From assembly GCF_014705615.1 (NCBI RefSeq), contig NZ_JACXJA010000020.1, positions 1 to 64,000 of the forward strand: a stretch of 64,000 nucleotides of DNA, given 5' to 3'. The notes beneath the pieces are model-generated. The model worked only from the letters and a program-made list of their open reading frames with translations. It had not been told where the DNA came from and ran no database searches. A program made the translations under genes and the position numbers. How positions within the stretch are numbered: position 1 is the stretch's first letter; each line of letters starts with the position of its first letter. The DNA comes from Paenibacillus oceani. GTDB lineage: Bacteria; Bacillota; Bacilli; Paenibacillales; NBRC-103111. Below are positions 35,634 through 44,561 of this stretch, in pieces.

Positions 35634-36729
35634 CGGATCGTTTACTCCTTCCTCTGTCCGTATGGAGCCATGATGCAACGGTCACGGCCAAAGAGAAAAC
35701 TAGCAGAATCCCAAAGGAGGCCGGCAGCCAGCAGCGGCTCAGCGCGTAATAAAAGGAGGCGTCGCTGATCGGGCTGATAGCGAAAATGACGGCAGCGGCG
35801 CCAATCAGCAGCAGCAGCCACGTTTTCTTTCGCTCTGAGCGAAGACCGGAGAGCTGGCCGAGTAAATACAGCGATAAGGAGATTCGGATAAATGCGCCGG
35901 TCATCCACTGGTAGATCGATAAAAAGTCGACATGCTCGATATATTTACCGATTTGTACAAGCCGCCACTGCTCGTAGGCGGGGTAACGCTGCTTGGCAGC
36001 TTCGGCCGGACCGAACTCGGAGATGGCGCCCATGATCGGCCCAAGCGTCAGGCCGGCCAGGACGAAGCCGATCAGCAGCAGCCACTTCGCTCCGACCGGA
36101 CGTTTCAGCCGATGCTGCAGCAGAACGATCAGCACAAGCTCGACATAACCGGCGCCGAATAACGGAATCGCGGTGATCGCCGGAACGGGACCTTTTTCGA
36201 ATACCGGAATGAGTAGGTCGTAATGTTTATCGGGAATGTTGGCAGTCATCACGAATAGTCCGAACAGGATGACGAATGGCAGCAAAATGCCGTTGGCCAG
36301 CGTGATAGCGGATAAGCCGGAGGCCGCGGCGGCCAAACATAGAAGCATGAATACCGAGCCGGTAACAACCAACGGAGTTTCGGGCAAATAATTGGTCCGC
36401 GTCCAAGTTAAAGTATCAAACAAAGTCACCGCCACACTCCCGATTAACGCGACAAAGGGCAGCGTCAAAATAAGCTTGGACCCGAGCGGACCTGTCTGAT
36501 CGCGCAGCCACTCATTCAGCGGCTTGCCGTTCATCTTCCGGATCACCAGGGCGGGGAGCAGCGTCCAGAGAGCCAGAACGACGAACCCCATCAGTACGGT
36601 CGTCCAGGCGTCGCGCCCGGCGATATCGAGGATGGCGGGAATGACGAGAACGTGGTTCATGAAGCCCACGCTGCCCATAAACAGGAAAAATAGCAGGATG
36701 GCGGAGACGGATTTGTTGTCGATTCTCAT
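35626..36729 (-). CDS. GerB-family spore germination permease
   Basis: B subunit, an APC-superfamily transporter-like protein thought to bind the germinant. About 367 aa with ten hydrophobic segments; it lacks a signal peptide. The frame is open to 36891, but AGAAGG precedes ATG 36729 and the region above is a run of 39-bp repeats plus the promoter, so 36729 is chosen. Gene order is B-A-C, rather than A-B-C of the Bacillus gerA operon. Confidence 0.92.
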   Translation of the reverse strand: MRIDNKSVSAILLFFLFMGSVGFMNHVLVIPAILDIAGRDAWTTVLMGFVVLALWTLLPALVIRKMNGKPLNEWLRDQTGPLGSKLILTLPFVALIGSVAVTLFDTLTWTRTNYLPETPLVVTGSVFMLLCLAAAASGLSAITLANGILLPFVILFGLFVMTANIPDKHYDLLIPVFEKGPVPAITAIPLFGAGYVELVLIVLLQHRLKRPVGAKWLLLIGFVLAGLTLGPIMGAISEFGPAEAAKQRYPAYEQWRLVQIGKYIEHVDFLSIYQWMTGAFIRISLSLYLLGQLSGLRSERKKTWLLLLIGAAAVIFAISPISDASFYYALSRCWLPASFGILLVFSLAVTVASWLHTDRGRSKRSDA

Positions 36730-36744
36730 CGCCTTCTCTCTTAA

Positions 36745-36848
36745 GAGCTTTGCGGAGCAAAGCTGGCATCGTAAGCATAAGCTGAGCTTTGCGGAGCAAA
36801 GCTGGCATCGTAAGCATAAGCTGAGCTTTGCGGAGCAAAGCTGGCATC
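36745..36848 (-). repeat. 39-bp palindromic tandem repeats in the gerB leader
   Basis: Two full units and one partial unit (36745-36783, 36784-36822, 36823-36848), identical where they overlap. Each holds the palindrome AGCTTTGCGGAGCAAAGCT, giving three possible hairpins between the promoter and the gerB start. The unit length is a multiple of three, so the frame stays open upstream of gerB. Confidence 0.9.
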
Positions 36849-36871
36849 CGGACAGGTTGCCGTTATGTCCG

Positions 36872-36901
36872 TAATATGGCCGAGTTGGCAATAATTATTC
36901 A
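36872..36901 (-). promoter_or_regulatory. Sigma-G-like promoter of the gerBAC operon
   Basis: On the minus strand TGAATA, a 17-bp spacer and CATATTA closely match the forespore sigma-G pattern. Germinant receptor operons of Bacillus are sigma-G dependent. The start point would fall near 36865, giving a ~135-nt leader that contains the palindromic repeats. Confidence 0.65.
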
Positions 36902-36909
36902 CTCGCGCC

Positions 36910-36964
36910 CGACAAAGTCAAACCAAACAGCCCGCCTTCTCCGTCAAGGAGAAGGCGGGCTGCT
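36910..36964 (-). terminator. Terminator of the PLP aminotransferase gene
   Basis: A 13-bp stem GCCCGCCTTCTCC/GGAGAAGGCGGGC with a 5-nt loop, followed on the minus strand by TGTTTGGTTTG. Confidence 0.85.
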
Positions 36965-36996
36965 CATCATCCGGCGTTTTCGAGCCGGTCCCGGGT

Positions 36997-38196
36997 TTAT
37001 ACGTTCTGCTTGTAAGCGTCCAATGCTTCGGCAAGGCGGTTCAGACCGAGCTTCATATTGGCACTGTCCGTGTGTGTAAAGTTCAGGCGCATCGTGTTGC
37101 GGCGAGGGTTCTCCGCATAGAAGTCAACTCCGGGTACGAATGCGACGCCTTTCTCGACCGCTTTTTTAAGGAGCTCCGAAGCGTCGATTCCTTCAGGCAG
37201 TTCGACCCAGAAGAACATGCCGCCCTGCGGCTCGCTCCAACGCAGATCGGAGAACCGGCTGTCCTGGAGCAGCGATTTCATCAGCTCCATCCGGCGGCCG
37301 TATTCGCTGCGGATCGTCCGGATGTGGGCATCCAGATCGAAGTTCGCCAGCAACTGGTAGAGCGCCTGCTGGTCGAGCGTGCTGGAATGAAGATCGACCG
37401 CTTGCTTGGCTTTGGCCATCTGAGCGATCACATGCGAATCTCCGACGATCCAGCCGGTCCGAAGCGCAGGCACGACCGTCTTGGAGAACGTGCTCGTATA
37501 CAGCACGGCGCTGTCCTCGGGATGCTCGTCGAGCGACATGATCGACGGATAGTTGGCGTTCGGGTCGAACTGGATCTCTCCGTAAGGATCGTCTTCAAGA
37601 ATCAGCACATTGTTCGGCTTACAGAGCGCGAGCAGTCCTTTGCGGCGTTCGACGCTCCATACTTTGCCGGTCGGATTGGCGAAGGTTGGCGTGACATATA
37701 CCATTTTGGGGCGGTATTGCTTCAGCTTCGCTTCGAGATCTTCCATCAGCATGCCGTCATTATCGGCTTCGACGCCGATCACCTGTACGCCGCTAGCTTT
37801 GAAGATTTGCAGCGCAGCCAGATAAGTCGGATTTTCAACCAAAATGACATCGCCTGCGCTTAAGTAAATGCGCGTAAGCAAATAAATGGCCTGCTGCGAG
37901 CCTGTCGTGATCAGCATGTTCTCCGGCTTAACGTGAACGCCTTTGCCGGCCATTCGCTTGCAAATCTCTTCGCGCAGCGGAGTGTAGCCTTCGGTAAGTC
38001 CATATTGCAGCGAGCTTTTGCCTCCATGCTGGAAGACGCGCTCGAATGCTTCCTTGACGGCTTCGATCGGGAAGTGGTCCTCCGCGGGGAGCCCTCCGGC
38101 CAGCGAAATGACCGCGTTTCCTTGGGTCAGCTTCAAAATTTCACGTACCGCGGACGATTTCAGGCCGTCGGTAAAACTGGAAAATGTGTAATTCAT
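36997..38196 (-). CDS. PLP-dependent class I/II aminotransferase (LysN/2-aminoadipate type)
   Basis: The 399-aa aminotransferase is related to the 2-aminoadipate/aromatic aminotransferases that also form the C-terminal half of MocR regulators; there is no GntR domain here. Motifs are SLAGGLPAEDHFP, QYGLTEGYTPLREEI, TTGSQQAIYLL, FANPTGKVW, EDDPYGEIQF and the lysine K239 in TSTFSKTVVPALRTGW. ATG 38196 after AAGGGAG is preferred; the longer frame to 38418 is not homologous. The amino acid substrate is not determinable here. Confidence 0.92.
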   Translation of the reverse strand: MNYTFSSFTDGLKSSAVREILKLTQGNAVISLAGGLPAEDHFPIEAVKEAFERVFQHGGKSSLQYGLTEGYTPLREEICKRMAGKGVHVKPENMLITTGSQQAIYLLTRIYLSAGDVILVENPTYLAALQIFKASGVQVIGVEADNDGMLMEDLEAKLKQYRPKMVYVTPTFANPTGKVWSVERRKGLLALCKPNNVLILEDDPYGEIQFDPNANYPSIMSLDEHPEDSAVLYTSTFSKTVVPALRTGWIVGDSHVIAQMAKAKQAVDLHSSTLDQQALYQLLANFDLDAHIRTIRSEYGRRMELMKSLLQDSRFSDLRWSEPQGGMFFWVELPEGIDASELLKKAVEKGVAFVPGVDFYAENPRRNTMRLNFTHTDSANMKLGLNRLAEALDAYKQNV

Positions 38197-38306
38197 AAGG
38201 GTTCTCCCTTCCTTTCGCATACAACTATTGTACCCGATTTTGAAAGTGGTTTCTATTTTTTTTGTCAAGGTTCGACTTTTGGTCCAATTCAGGAAGGGAG
38301 AGGTGA

Positions 38307-40070
38307 TTATCCCGAGACGCCGGCGGACGAAGGCTGGGCAGCTCCCGGGTCGGGCGAAGGAACGGCTTGCGACAGTCCGGCGCACTCGCGGAAGGCGGCC
38401 TGCTTGCAGCTCAAGCATTGTTTCTTGTCCAGATACGTAAGCGCGTAACGGATCGCGTCTCCGGTATGGTCGAAAAACCGCTCCTCGCCTATCGTTTCGT
38501 ACAATCCGGTTCTCCGGATCACTTCCATAGGCTGCGTGCGAATTTCCGCGACAAGGACGGTACCGCCGAATTTGGCGAAATGTTCGACAAGGCTCGCAAG
38601 GTTCGATTCCCCGGTCGTATCCATGAAAGGAACGTCGCCCATCCGCAACACCAGCACGTTCGGCCGGTCATGGATGGTGTCCATAATGGATTTCTCGAAC
38701 ATATTGGCCGCTCCGAAAAATAACGGGCCTTCGATCGTATAGATTTCGATTTGCGGACAACCGTGCCCTTCCGCCGCAATCGACGCGCTCACTGGGGACT
38801 GCGGAATTTTCGGATCGGGCAGCACTTTCGCTACAGTAAGCATCTCGCCCATCCTTTTGACGAACAGCAGCAGAGCCAGCAAAATACCGATGCCGACGGC
38901 CGTCGTCAAGTCGGTCCAGACCGTGAGCAGAAACGTAAGAAGCAGGACAAGCGAATCGCTCGTGCGGCTCGTCAGGATACGGCCGAATTCTTTGCGCTCG
39001 CTCATGTTCCAAGCGACCATCATCAGAATCGGGGCCATCGCGGCCAGCGGAATATGGGACGCCAGCGGAGCGAGAGCGAGAAGCACGACGAGGACAAAGA
39101 CGCCGTGTATGATGCCGGACATCGGCGTGACGGCGCCGGTACGAACGTTGGTGGCCGTGCGGGCGATCGCCCCGGTGGCAGGGATGCCTCCGAACAGCGG
39201 CGTGACGATGTTGGCGATGCCTTGGCCGATCAGCTCCCGGTTGCTGTTATGGCGGCTTCCGGTCATTCCGTCCGCTACTACGGCGGAGAGCAGCGATTCG
39301 ATGCTGCCAAGCATGGCGATCACAAACGCTGGTCCGGCCAGCTCTCTTATTTTGTCCCAAGTCAGGGCAGGAACATGAACGCTGGGCAGTGAGCCCGAAA
39401 TCTGGCCGTATGCCGAGCCGATCGTAGCGACCTGATCCCGGAAGAACACGTATGCGATCACACTCGTTACGAGAAGGCTGATCAGCGAGCCGGGAACTTT
39501 TGGCCATAGCCGGGGCGAGATGAGAATGACCGCCAGGCCGATAGCAGCCAGAGCGACGCTGTAGAAGTTAAGGGTAGACAGATGTAGAAAAATTTCTTTC
39601 ATATTCGCCCCGAAAAATTCGTGCCTCTGCACATCCTTCAGGCCAAGAAAGCTGGGGATCTGGCCGCTGAAAATAATAACTGCGATGCCGGAAGTAAACC
39701 CGATCGTGACCGGGCGGGGAATGAACTTGATCAGCGAGCCGAGCCGCAGCAGGCCCATGAGAACGAGCAGGACGCCCGCCATCAATCCGGCGATCAGCAG
39801 GTCCTCGTAGCCGTGCTGCATCACGATGGCGAACAAGATCGGAATAAAGGCGCCTGTAGGTCCTCCGATCTGGAAACGCGAGCCGCCGAACAAAGAGATC
39901 AGGACGCCTGCGACGATCGTCGTATAAATCCCGTACTCGGGTTTGACGCCCGAGGCAATAGCAAAAGCCATTCCGAGCGGAATGGCAATAATCCCTACAA
40001 GAATACCGGAGACGAGGTCTTTCCGGAAAGCCGCGGCGTCGTAACGGGCGAATCGGCCGGACCGTATCAT
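38307..40070 (-). CDS. SulP-family anion transporter with STAS domain
   Basis: About 587 aa: ten or more membrane helices with the SulP signature GLLVGIIAIPLGMAFAIASG-like segment near the N-terminus, GGPTGAFIPILF, GIANIVTPLFGGIPATGAIARTATN, and a cytosolic STAS domain (VLVLRMGDVPFMDTTGESNL). The C-terminus has CLSCKQAAFREC. Members carry sulfate, bicarbonate or other anions. ATG 40070 follows AAGAAGG. An ArsR regulator lies directly upstream and a candidate operator overlaps the start region, so expression is probably repressed by that regulator. Confidence 0.92.
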   Translation of the reverse strand: MIRSGRFARYDAAAFRKDLVSGILVGIIAIPLGMAFAIASGVKPEYGIYTTIVAGVLISLFGGSRFQIGGPTGAFIPILFAIVMQHGYEDLLIAGLMAGVLLVLMGLLRLGSLIKFIPRPVTIGFTSGIAVIIFSGQIPSFLGLKDVQRHEFFGANMKEIFLHLSTLNFYSVALAAIGLAVILISPRLWPKVPGSLISLLVTSVIAYVFFRDQVATIGSAYGQISGSLPSVHVPALTWDKIRELAGPAFVIAMLGSIESLLSAVVADGMTGSRHNSNRELIGQGIANIVTPLFGGIPATGAIARTATNVRTGAVTPMSGIIHGVFVLVVLLALAPLASHIPLAAMAPILMMVAWNMSERKEFGRILTSRTSDSLVLLLTFLLTVWTDLTTAVGIGILLALLLFVKRMGEMLTVAKVLPDPKIPQSPVSASIAAEGHGCPQIEIYTIEGPLFFGAANMFEKSIMDTIHDRPNVLVLRMGDVPFMDTTGESNLASLVEHFAKFGGTVLVAEIRTQPMEVIRRTGLYETIGEERFFDHTGDAIRYALTYLDKKQCLSCKQAAFRECAGLSQAVPSPDPGAAQPSSAGVSG

Positions 40071-40091
40071 GTGCAAACCTTCTTTTCTTTA

Positions 40092-40113
40092 AATATTTGA
40101 TTATTTGAATATA
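40092..40113 (-). promoter_or_regulatory. Candidate ArsR operator before sulP
   Basis: AT-rich imperfect palindrome with outer ATATT/AATAT arms and a TTTGATTATTTGA core, just downstream of the promoter. Size and base content fit operators of the ArsR/SmtB family. Confidence 0.5.
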
Positions 40114-40119
40114 TGCACT

Positions 40120-40148
40120 ATACTAAGCCGCCGAGCCGATTCCGTCAA
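40120..40148 (-). promoter_or_regulatory. Promoter of sulP
   Basis: On the minus strand TTGACG, a 17-bp spacer and TAGTAT. The candidate operator lies immediately downstream, over the expected start point. Confidence 0.65.
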
Positions 40149-40175
40149 CTTCCGAATCGGCCGGTTTTCAGCCGG

Positions 40176-40505
40176 TTACGGTTCATTTCGGATGACTTCG
40201 AGCAAGGAAATGGCATCGACCAGATGGTTATCGAAGATTTGCTTCGTCACAGCGAGTAAATCTCGAATTAAGGGGTCGCGCAAAGAGTATATGACCGAGG
40301 TCCCTTCCTTTATGCCGTACACGACGTTTTTATTGCGCAGCACGGCCAGCTGCTGCGATACGGCCGATCCTTCGGAACCGAGAATCGTCTGCAGCTCATT
40401 GACGGTTTTGTCCCCCTCGCAAAGCACTTCCAGAATACGGATGCGCATCGGATGGGCCAGCGCTTTAAAAAATTCGGCTTTGAATTGTTGAATATTCGGA
40501 TTCAT
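40176..40505 (-). CDS. ArsR-family transcriptional repressor
   Basis: The 109-aa winged-helix protein has KALAHPMRIRILEVLCEGDKT and the recognition helix EGSAVSQQLAVLRNKNVV. No metal-binding CxC box is visible, so it may sense something other than a metal, for example a redox or sulfur signal. ATG 40505 follows AAGGGG; the longer frame to 40628 is not conserved. It lies 105 bp upstream of sulP on the same strand and is probably its regulator. Confidence 0.9.
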   Translation of the reverse strand: MNPNIQQFKAEFFKALAHPMRIRILEVLCEGDKTVNELQTILGSEGSAVSQQLAVLRNKNVVYGIKEGTSVIYSLRDPLIRDLLAVTKQIFDNHLVDAISLLEVIRNEP

Positions 40506-40813
40506 GACAGGTTGCCCCTTAGGTGGAGTGATCGTTCCGGGCCAGTCAAGCGGCGCTTGTCCGGTTCGGACCTTGTGCGGCGGCTTGCAGCAGGTGCGGC
40601 TTCTAATCGTATAGCAATAGAATAGCATAGTCGGGGAAATAAATCCTGCTGGTATTCCCCCGTTCCTATGTCGAATCTGTTATAGTTATTGCGTTCTCCT
40701 ATAACGCCGATAGATTTTATATCTTTGTCATTACGGGGGAAATGTGTGAAAATGATAGTATGCGTAAAAAGATAGTCCGAGATTATAATCCCTAATTAGG
40801 AGTGACCTCCCCC

Positions 40814-41893
40814 ATGGCAGAAACGAAAAAAATCGCGATTCTTCCCGGCGACGGCATCGGGCCTGAAGTAATTGCCGAAGCGGTAAAAGTATTAAGAAAA
40901 ACCGAGGAGCTGTTCGGGTACAAATTCGAGACGGAAAGCGCCCTGTTCGGCGGCATCGCGATCGACGAGACCGGCACTCCGCTCCCGCAGGACGCACTCG
41001 ACAAATGCAAGCGCGCCGATGCAGTGCTGCTTGGCGCCGTTGGCGGACCGAAATGGGACAGCAATCCGAAGGAAACCCGCCCGGAGACCGGACTGCTCGG
41101 CATCCGCAAGGCGCTTGGCCTGTTCTCGAACATCCGTCCGGCCGTTATTTTCGACTGCTTGAAGGAAGCTTCGACGCTGAAGCCGGAAGTGCTGGAAGGC
41201 ACCGATCTGATCGTCGTGCGTGAGCTGACGGGTGGCATCTACTTCGGAGAGAAGTTCCGCCGTGACAGCGACAACGGCCAGGAAGCGGTGGACACTTGCG
41301 TATATAATGTAAAAGAAATCGAGCGCATCGTGCACCAAGGGTTCCAAATCGCCCAAAAACGCCGTAAAAAGCTTTGCTCGGTCGATAAGGCGAACGTCCT
41401 CGAAACGTCGCGCCTGTGGAGGGAAACGGTGATCCGGATCGCTCCTGAGTATCCGGACGTTGAGCTGGAGCACGTGCTCGTCGACAACTGCGCGATGCAA
41501 TTGCTGCGCCGTCCGTCCAGCTTTGACGTGATCGTCACTGAGAACATGTTCGGCGATATCCTGAGCGACGAAGCGGCGATGCTGACCGGATCGATCGGCA
41601 TGCTGTCGTCGGCGTCCCTCGGCGAAGGAAGCTTCGGCTTGTACGAGCCGGTACACGGTTCTGCGCCGGACATCGCCGGCCAAGGCATCGCGAACCCGAT
41701 TGCGACCATTCTGTCCGTCGCGCTGATGTTCAAGCTGTCCTTTAACTACCAGGAAGCGGGAGACGTTATCGAGAACGCGGTGAAAGACGTGCTGGACGCG
41801 GGCCACCGTACCGGCGACATAGCCGTCGACAAGAGCAAGGCGATCGGCACGACAGCGATGGGCGACCTGATCATTGCAGCGATGAAGCGTTAA
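40814..41893 (+). CDS. leuB: 3-isopropylmalate dehydrogenase
   Basis: Leucine pathway enzyme that oxidises and decarboxylates 3-isopropylmalate with NAD+. The 359-aa protein has [11 protein letters not shown], the substrate-loop arginines [25 protein letters not shown], and the metal/cofactor region DNCAMQL...FGDILSDEA...[16 protein letters not shown] 40814 after AGGAGTGA is preferred over GTG 40802. It stands alone with its own terminator; leuA, leuC and leuD are not in this window, so the leucine branch is split in this genome. Confidence 0.96.
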   Translation: MAETKKIAILPGDGIGPEVIAEAVKVLRKTEELFGYKFETESALFGGIAIDETGTPLPQDALDKCKRADAVLLGAVGGPKWDSNPKETRPETGLLGIRKALGLFSNIRPAVIFDCLKEASTLKPEVLEGTDLIVVRELTGGIYFGEKFRRDSDNGQEAVDTCVYNVKEIERIVHQGFQIAQKRRKKLCSVDKANVLETSRLWRETVIRIAPEYPDVELEHVLVDNCAMQLLRRPSSFDVIVTENMFGDILSDEAAMLTGSIGMLSSASLGEGSFGLYEPVHGSAPDIAGQGIANPIATILSVALMFKLSFNYQEAGDVIENAVKDVLDAGHRTGDIAVDKSKAIGTTAMGDLIIAAMKR

Positions 41894-41916
41894 TTCGAAT
41901 AAACGATGTACGGAGG

Positions 41917-41954
41917 CTCCGGGCTGTCGCTGTTGCGATTCCCGGAGTTTTTTT
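41917..41954 (+). terminator. Terminator of leuB
   Basis: CTCCGGG/CCCGGAG stem with seven Ts, about 25 bp after the stop codon. The remainder of the gap to 42241 contains the ykuU promoter region. Confidence 0.85.
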
Positions 41955-42070
41955 AGCGAAACGGAGTACTTTCTGGCGCAGAAAAAGCTACCGCTTGCGC
42001 AAGGGCATTCCGACGTGGAGATGGCTTCGTTTAAGAGCTCTTTTCGCTTTTGCCATCGGATCGTCAAAGT

Positions 42071-42085
42071 TTATAATAAATTTAA
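42071..42085 (+). promoter_or_regulatory. Candidate PerR box upstream of ykuU
   Basis: TTATAATAAATTTAA matches 12 of 15 bases of the PerR consensus. It overlaps a TATAAT that could be a -10 element and lies 20 bp before another promoter. Confidence 0.45.
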
Positions 42086-42105
42086 ACAAGTACTCATTAT
42101 CGATA

Positions 42106-42134
42106 TTGACTTTCACTAATCAGGATGATACGAT
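42106..42134 (+). promoter_or_regulatory. Promoter of ykuU
   Basis: TTGACT, a 17-bp spacer and TACGAT, about 105 bp upstream of the start codon. Confidence 0.6.
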
Positions 42135-42241
42135 TTTACAAGTGGGCCTGGACAAGGCTCCCATACAAGCAGGAATTCATACCGGTTCCCGGCTGCGTCA
42201 GGCAGACGGAAAATACGGAATTATAAGGAGGTAAGCGTCTC

Positions 42242-42790
42242 ATGGCAGATCGTTTGGTTGGCAAGAAAGCACCTTATTTCGAAATGGAAACGGCGCTTGG
42301 CAACGGAGAAGAATTCGGTAAAGTATCGCTTAACGACTATAAAGGCAAATGGCTGGTGTTGTTTTTCTACCCGCTCGACTTTACATTCGTATGCCCGACC
42401 GAAATTATTGCAATGAGCGACGCCAAAGAACTGTTCGACGACCTGGATGCGGAAATCCTCGGCGTCAGCACGGACAGCAAGCATTCTCACCGCGCTTGGC
42501 TCAACACTCCGCGTGACATGAACGGTCTCGGCCGTTTGAACTACCCACTTGCAGCTGACTTCACGAAGACGGTTGCCCGCGACTATGGCGTATTGATCGA
42601 AGAAGAAGGCATCGCGCTTCGCGGATTGTTCATCATCGATCCGGAAGGCGAATTGAAATATCAAGTGGTTAACCATCTGGACGTAGGCCGCAGCGTGGAT
42701 GAAACGATCCGGGTGCTTCAAGCGCTCCAATCCGGCGGATTGTGCCCGGCTAACTGGAAACCGGGTCAGAAGCATCTGACTGCGAAGTAA
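42242..42790 (+). CDS. ykuU: 2-Cys peroxiredoxin (YkuU type)
   Basis: Thiol peroxidase reducing H2O2 and organic peroxides. The 182-aa protein has the peroxidatic cysteine C51 in FTFVCPTE, an arginine in [11 protein letters not shown]..., and the resolving cysteine C168 in [12 protein letters not shown]. It closely resembles Bacillus YkuU in motif and length. AAGGAGG precedes ATG 42242. The next gene is YkuV-like thioredoxin, probably its reductant, though a terminator separates the two. Confidence 0.93.
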   Translation: MADRLVGKKAPYFEMETALGNGEEFGKVSLNDYKGKWLVLFFYPLDFTFVCPTEIIAMSDAKELFDDLDAEILGVSTDSKHSHRAWLNTPRDMNGLGRLNYPLAADFTKTVARDYGVLIEEEGIALRGLFIIDPEGELKYQVVNHLDVGRSVDETIRVLQALQSGGLCPANWKPGQKHLTAK

Positions 42791-42820
42791 TCGTCCAGGA
42801 CGTTATCGGAACATAAGGGA

Positions 42821-42859
42821 AGCCCCCCTGTCTGCAAGCTGCAGGTGGGGGGCTTTTTC
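42821..42859 (+). terminator. Terminator of ykuU
   Basis: AGCCCCCC/GGGGGGCT stem with an inner CTGCA pairing and five Ts. Confidence 0.85.
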
Positions 42860-42918
42860 GCAGCATTTGCCAATTGCTGAGGGAACACGACCATTTACCA
42901 TCCGAGGAGGGAACCGAT

Positions 42919-43377
42919 ATGCCTTTGCGTTTGCGCGAGCCGATGCCCGATCTGCACGGAATTACGGAGTGGGTGAACGGCGAACTGAATAAAGACCAGT
43001 TTAAAGGAAAGCCTGTACTTGTTCACTTCTGGGCGGTCAGCTGTTACATGTGCAAAGAAAGCTTGCCGCTGCTGAACGAATGGCGGGAGAAGTACGGGGA
43101 GCAGTACAACCTGCAGCTCCTCGGCATCCATATGCCCCGTTCCGAGAAGGATACCGATCTGGACTCGGTCAAAGAAACGATCAAGCAGTATGAGATGAAA
43201 CATCCGATCGCCATCGACAACGATCATGCGGTTACCGATTCGTTCCAGAACGAATTTGTGCCGGCTTATTATTTGTTCGACGCGGAAGGCCAGATGCGGT
43301 TTTACGGCGCCGGCGAGAAAGCGATCGGTATGGTCGAGCAGCGGCTTCATAAAATTTTGGGGCCTAAGGAAGCGTAG
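42919..43377 (+). CDS. ykuV: Thioredoxin-like protein (YkuV type)
   Basis: A 152-aa redoxin with the thioredoxin fold; the redox site is [18 protein letters not shown], a CxxC with Tyr-Met between the cysteines rather than Gly-Pro. [12 protein letters not shown] and the cis-proline segment [10 protein letters not shown] follow as in Bacillus YkuV. ATG 42919 with GAGGAGGG eight bases upstream is preferred over 42874. gcvH follows 62 bp later on the same strand. Confidence 0.92.
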   Translation: MPLRLREPMPDLHGITEWVNGELNKDQFKGKPVLVHFWAVSCYMCKESLPLLNEWREKYGEQYNLQLLGIHMPRSEKDTDLDSVKETIKQYEMKHPIAIDNDHAVTDSFQNEFVPAYYLFDAEGQMRFYGAGEKAIGMVEQRLHKILGPKEA

Positions 43378-43439
43378 TAGCGAACCGATCGGGTGGGCCG
43401 ACAAGGACAACCCGGAATATCCTCGGGAGGGATCGTACA

Positions 43440-43817
43440 ATGAACGTACCAGCAGAGTTGAAGTACAGTGAAGAGCACGAGTGGGCTAAAATCGAAGGCA
43501 ATCGGATGACGATCGGCATTACCGATTTCGCGCAAAGCGAATTGGGCGACATCGTGTTCGTCGAATTGCCGAAAGTAGGAGACTCCGTTGAATTCGGCGA
43601 GCCGTTCGGCAGCGTAGAATCGGTGAAAACCGTATCCGAGTTGTATTCTCCGGTAACGGGTAAAGTAGTGGAAGTAAACGGCGCGCTCGAAGACGCTCCC
43701 GAGAATGTTAACAAATCCCCGTACTCGGACGGCTGGATGATCGTGGTGGAGATGAACGACGCTTCCGAAGCAGACAAGCTGTGGAGCGCGGAGAAGTACA
43801 CGGAAACTTACGGCTAA
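43440..43817 (+). CDS. gcvH: Glycine cleavage system H protein
   Basis: The lipoyl carrier of the glycine cleavage system; in Bacillus GcvH also serves as the lipoate relay for other 2-oxoacid dehydrogenases. The 125-aa protein has the HEWAKIEG start, [13 protein letters not shown], and the lipoylated lysine K63 in [15 protein letters not shown]. No gcvT or gcvP is nearby, so the lipoate-relay role may be the main one. GGGAGGG precedes the start. Confidence 0.97.
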   Translation: MNVPAELKYSEEHEWAKIEGNRMTIGITDFAQSELGDIVFVELPKVGDSVEFGEPFGSVESVKTVSELYSPVTGKVVEVNGALEDAPENVNKSPYSDGWMIVVEMNDASEADKLWSAEKYTETYG

Positions 43818-43841
43818 GGCGGATTCGTAAAACGCTGCGGC

Positions 43842-43915
43842 AAGACGCATATAGCCTGCTCAACAGACGCAAGTCCCGTCGGTGCAACAATCCGGCAGGG
43901 CGAAGCGTCTTTTTT
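43842..43915 (+). terminator. Nested multi-stem terminator after gcvH
   Basis: AAGACGC (43842-43848) pairs with GCGTCTT before six Ts, enclosing a second stem CCTGC/GCAGG and a third small hairpin GAC/GTC. The ~50-nt enclosed structure is much larger than the other terminators here and could be a small RNA or regulatory fold. Confidence 0.6.
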
Positions 43916-43995
43916 AATGTCGTTATTGATGGCTGTTAAAGCTCACTATAGCGTTATAACGAGCCGAGACGGGCGGCCGGACATGGTCATACAAC

Positions 43996-44190
43996 GTATA
44001 AGTGCGGTTCGCAGCCCTTATTTTGTCCAAAACCCGTCTGAATGGGATAATAAGGACGGTTTGAGACTCTTAAAATCGGCAAAAAGGTGCAGATCCGATC
44101 AACTGGTTGAAAATAAGGGGTGCAAACCGCCTTTATTCACCTTGGTTTCGCGAAAAGGCCGAAAATAGAGGGTGCCGGAGACTCTTATTG
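43996..44190 (+). repeat. Four-palindrome intergenic element, copy 2
   Basis: Same order and sense of units as copy 1 (about 43997-44023, 44047-44075, 44111-44137, 44162-44189). Shared between units are ACTGGTTGAAAATAAGG, GGGGTGCAAACCGC and GGCCGAAAATAGAGG. It is more diverged in the first unit. Confidence 0.75.
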
Positions 44191-44561
44191 CGGTCGGCCG
44201 ACTGCCGCTATGCGACAAGAAACCGCTCGACTTCGCTGAGAGCTGTTCACCGATCGAGTTTGCATAATAGAGTCTATGCAAGAGTCCATGCGCATTACAG
44301 TTCAGCGTCTTTGGCCAGGATCTGGCTCAAGAAAGCGGTTTATAGGCCTTATCGTACCCTTATCGTGCACCATGGCACTGCACTCGGCAACGGCAACCGG
44401 GTTATGATTGGCAGCTTTCCTAATAATGGTCCAGGGGCGAAAAGGAATTTCCGGCCTCTGAGGCGAATAAGTTAAGATCGTATTTCTTACCGTTGCTTGC
44501 ATAAGCATGTCGCAATAGATAAGGTTTCGTTCGCGGCCGGGAATAAAGAGGAGGCAGGTCG

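Larger units (their letters stand above)
43818..44561. other. 744-bp intergenic region with nested terminator and repeat element
   Basis: Contains a large hairpin after gcvH (43842-43915) and the second copy of the four-palindrome element (43996-44190). From 44200 to 44545 I see no gene, promoter or RNA family that I can support; the frame 44107-44475 starts in the repeat and has no family features. Confidence 0.55.

Noticed and set aside
44107-44475. 122-codon frame after the palindrome element
   Set aside because: Starts inside the repeat; Arg/Ser-rich without any recognisable fold.
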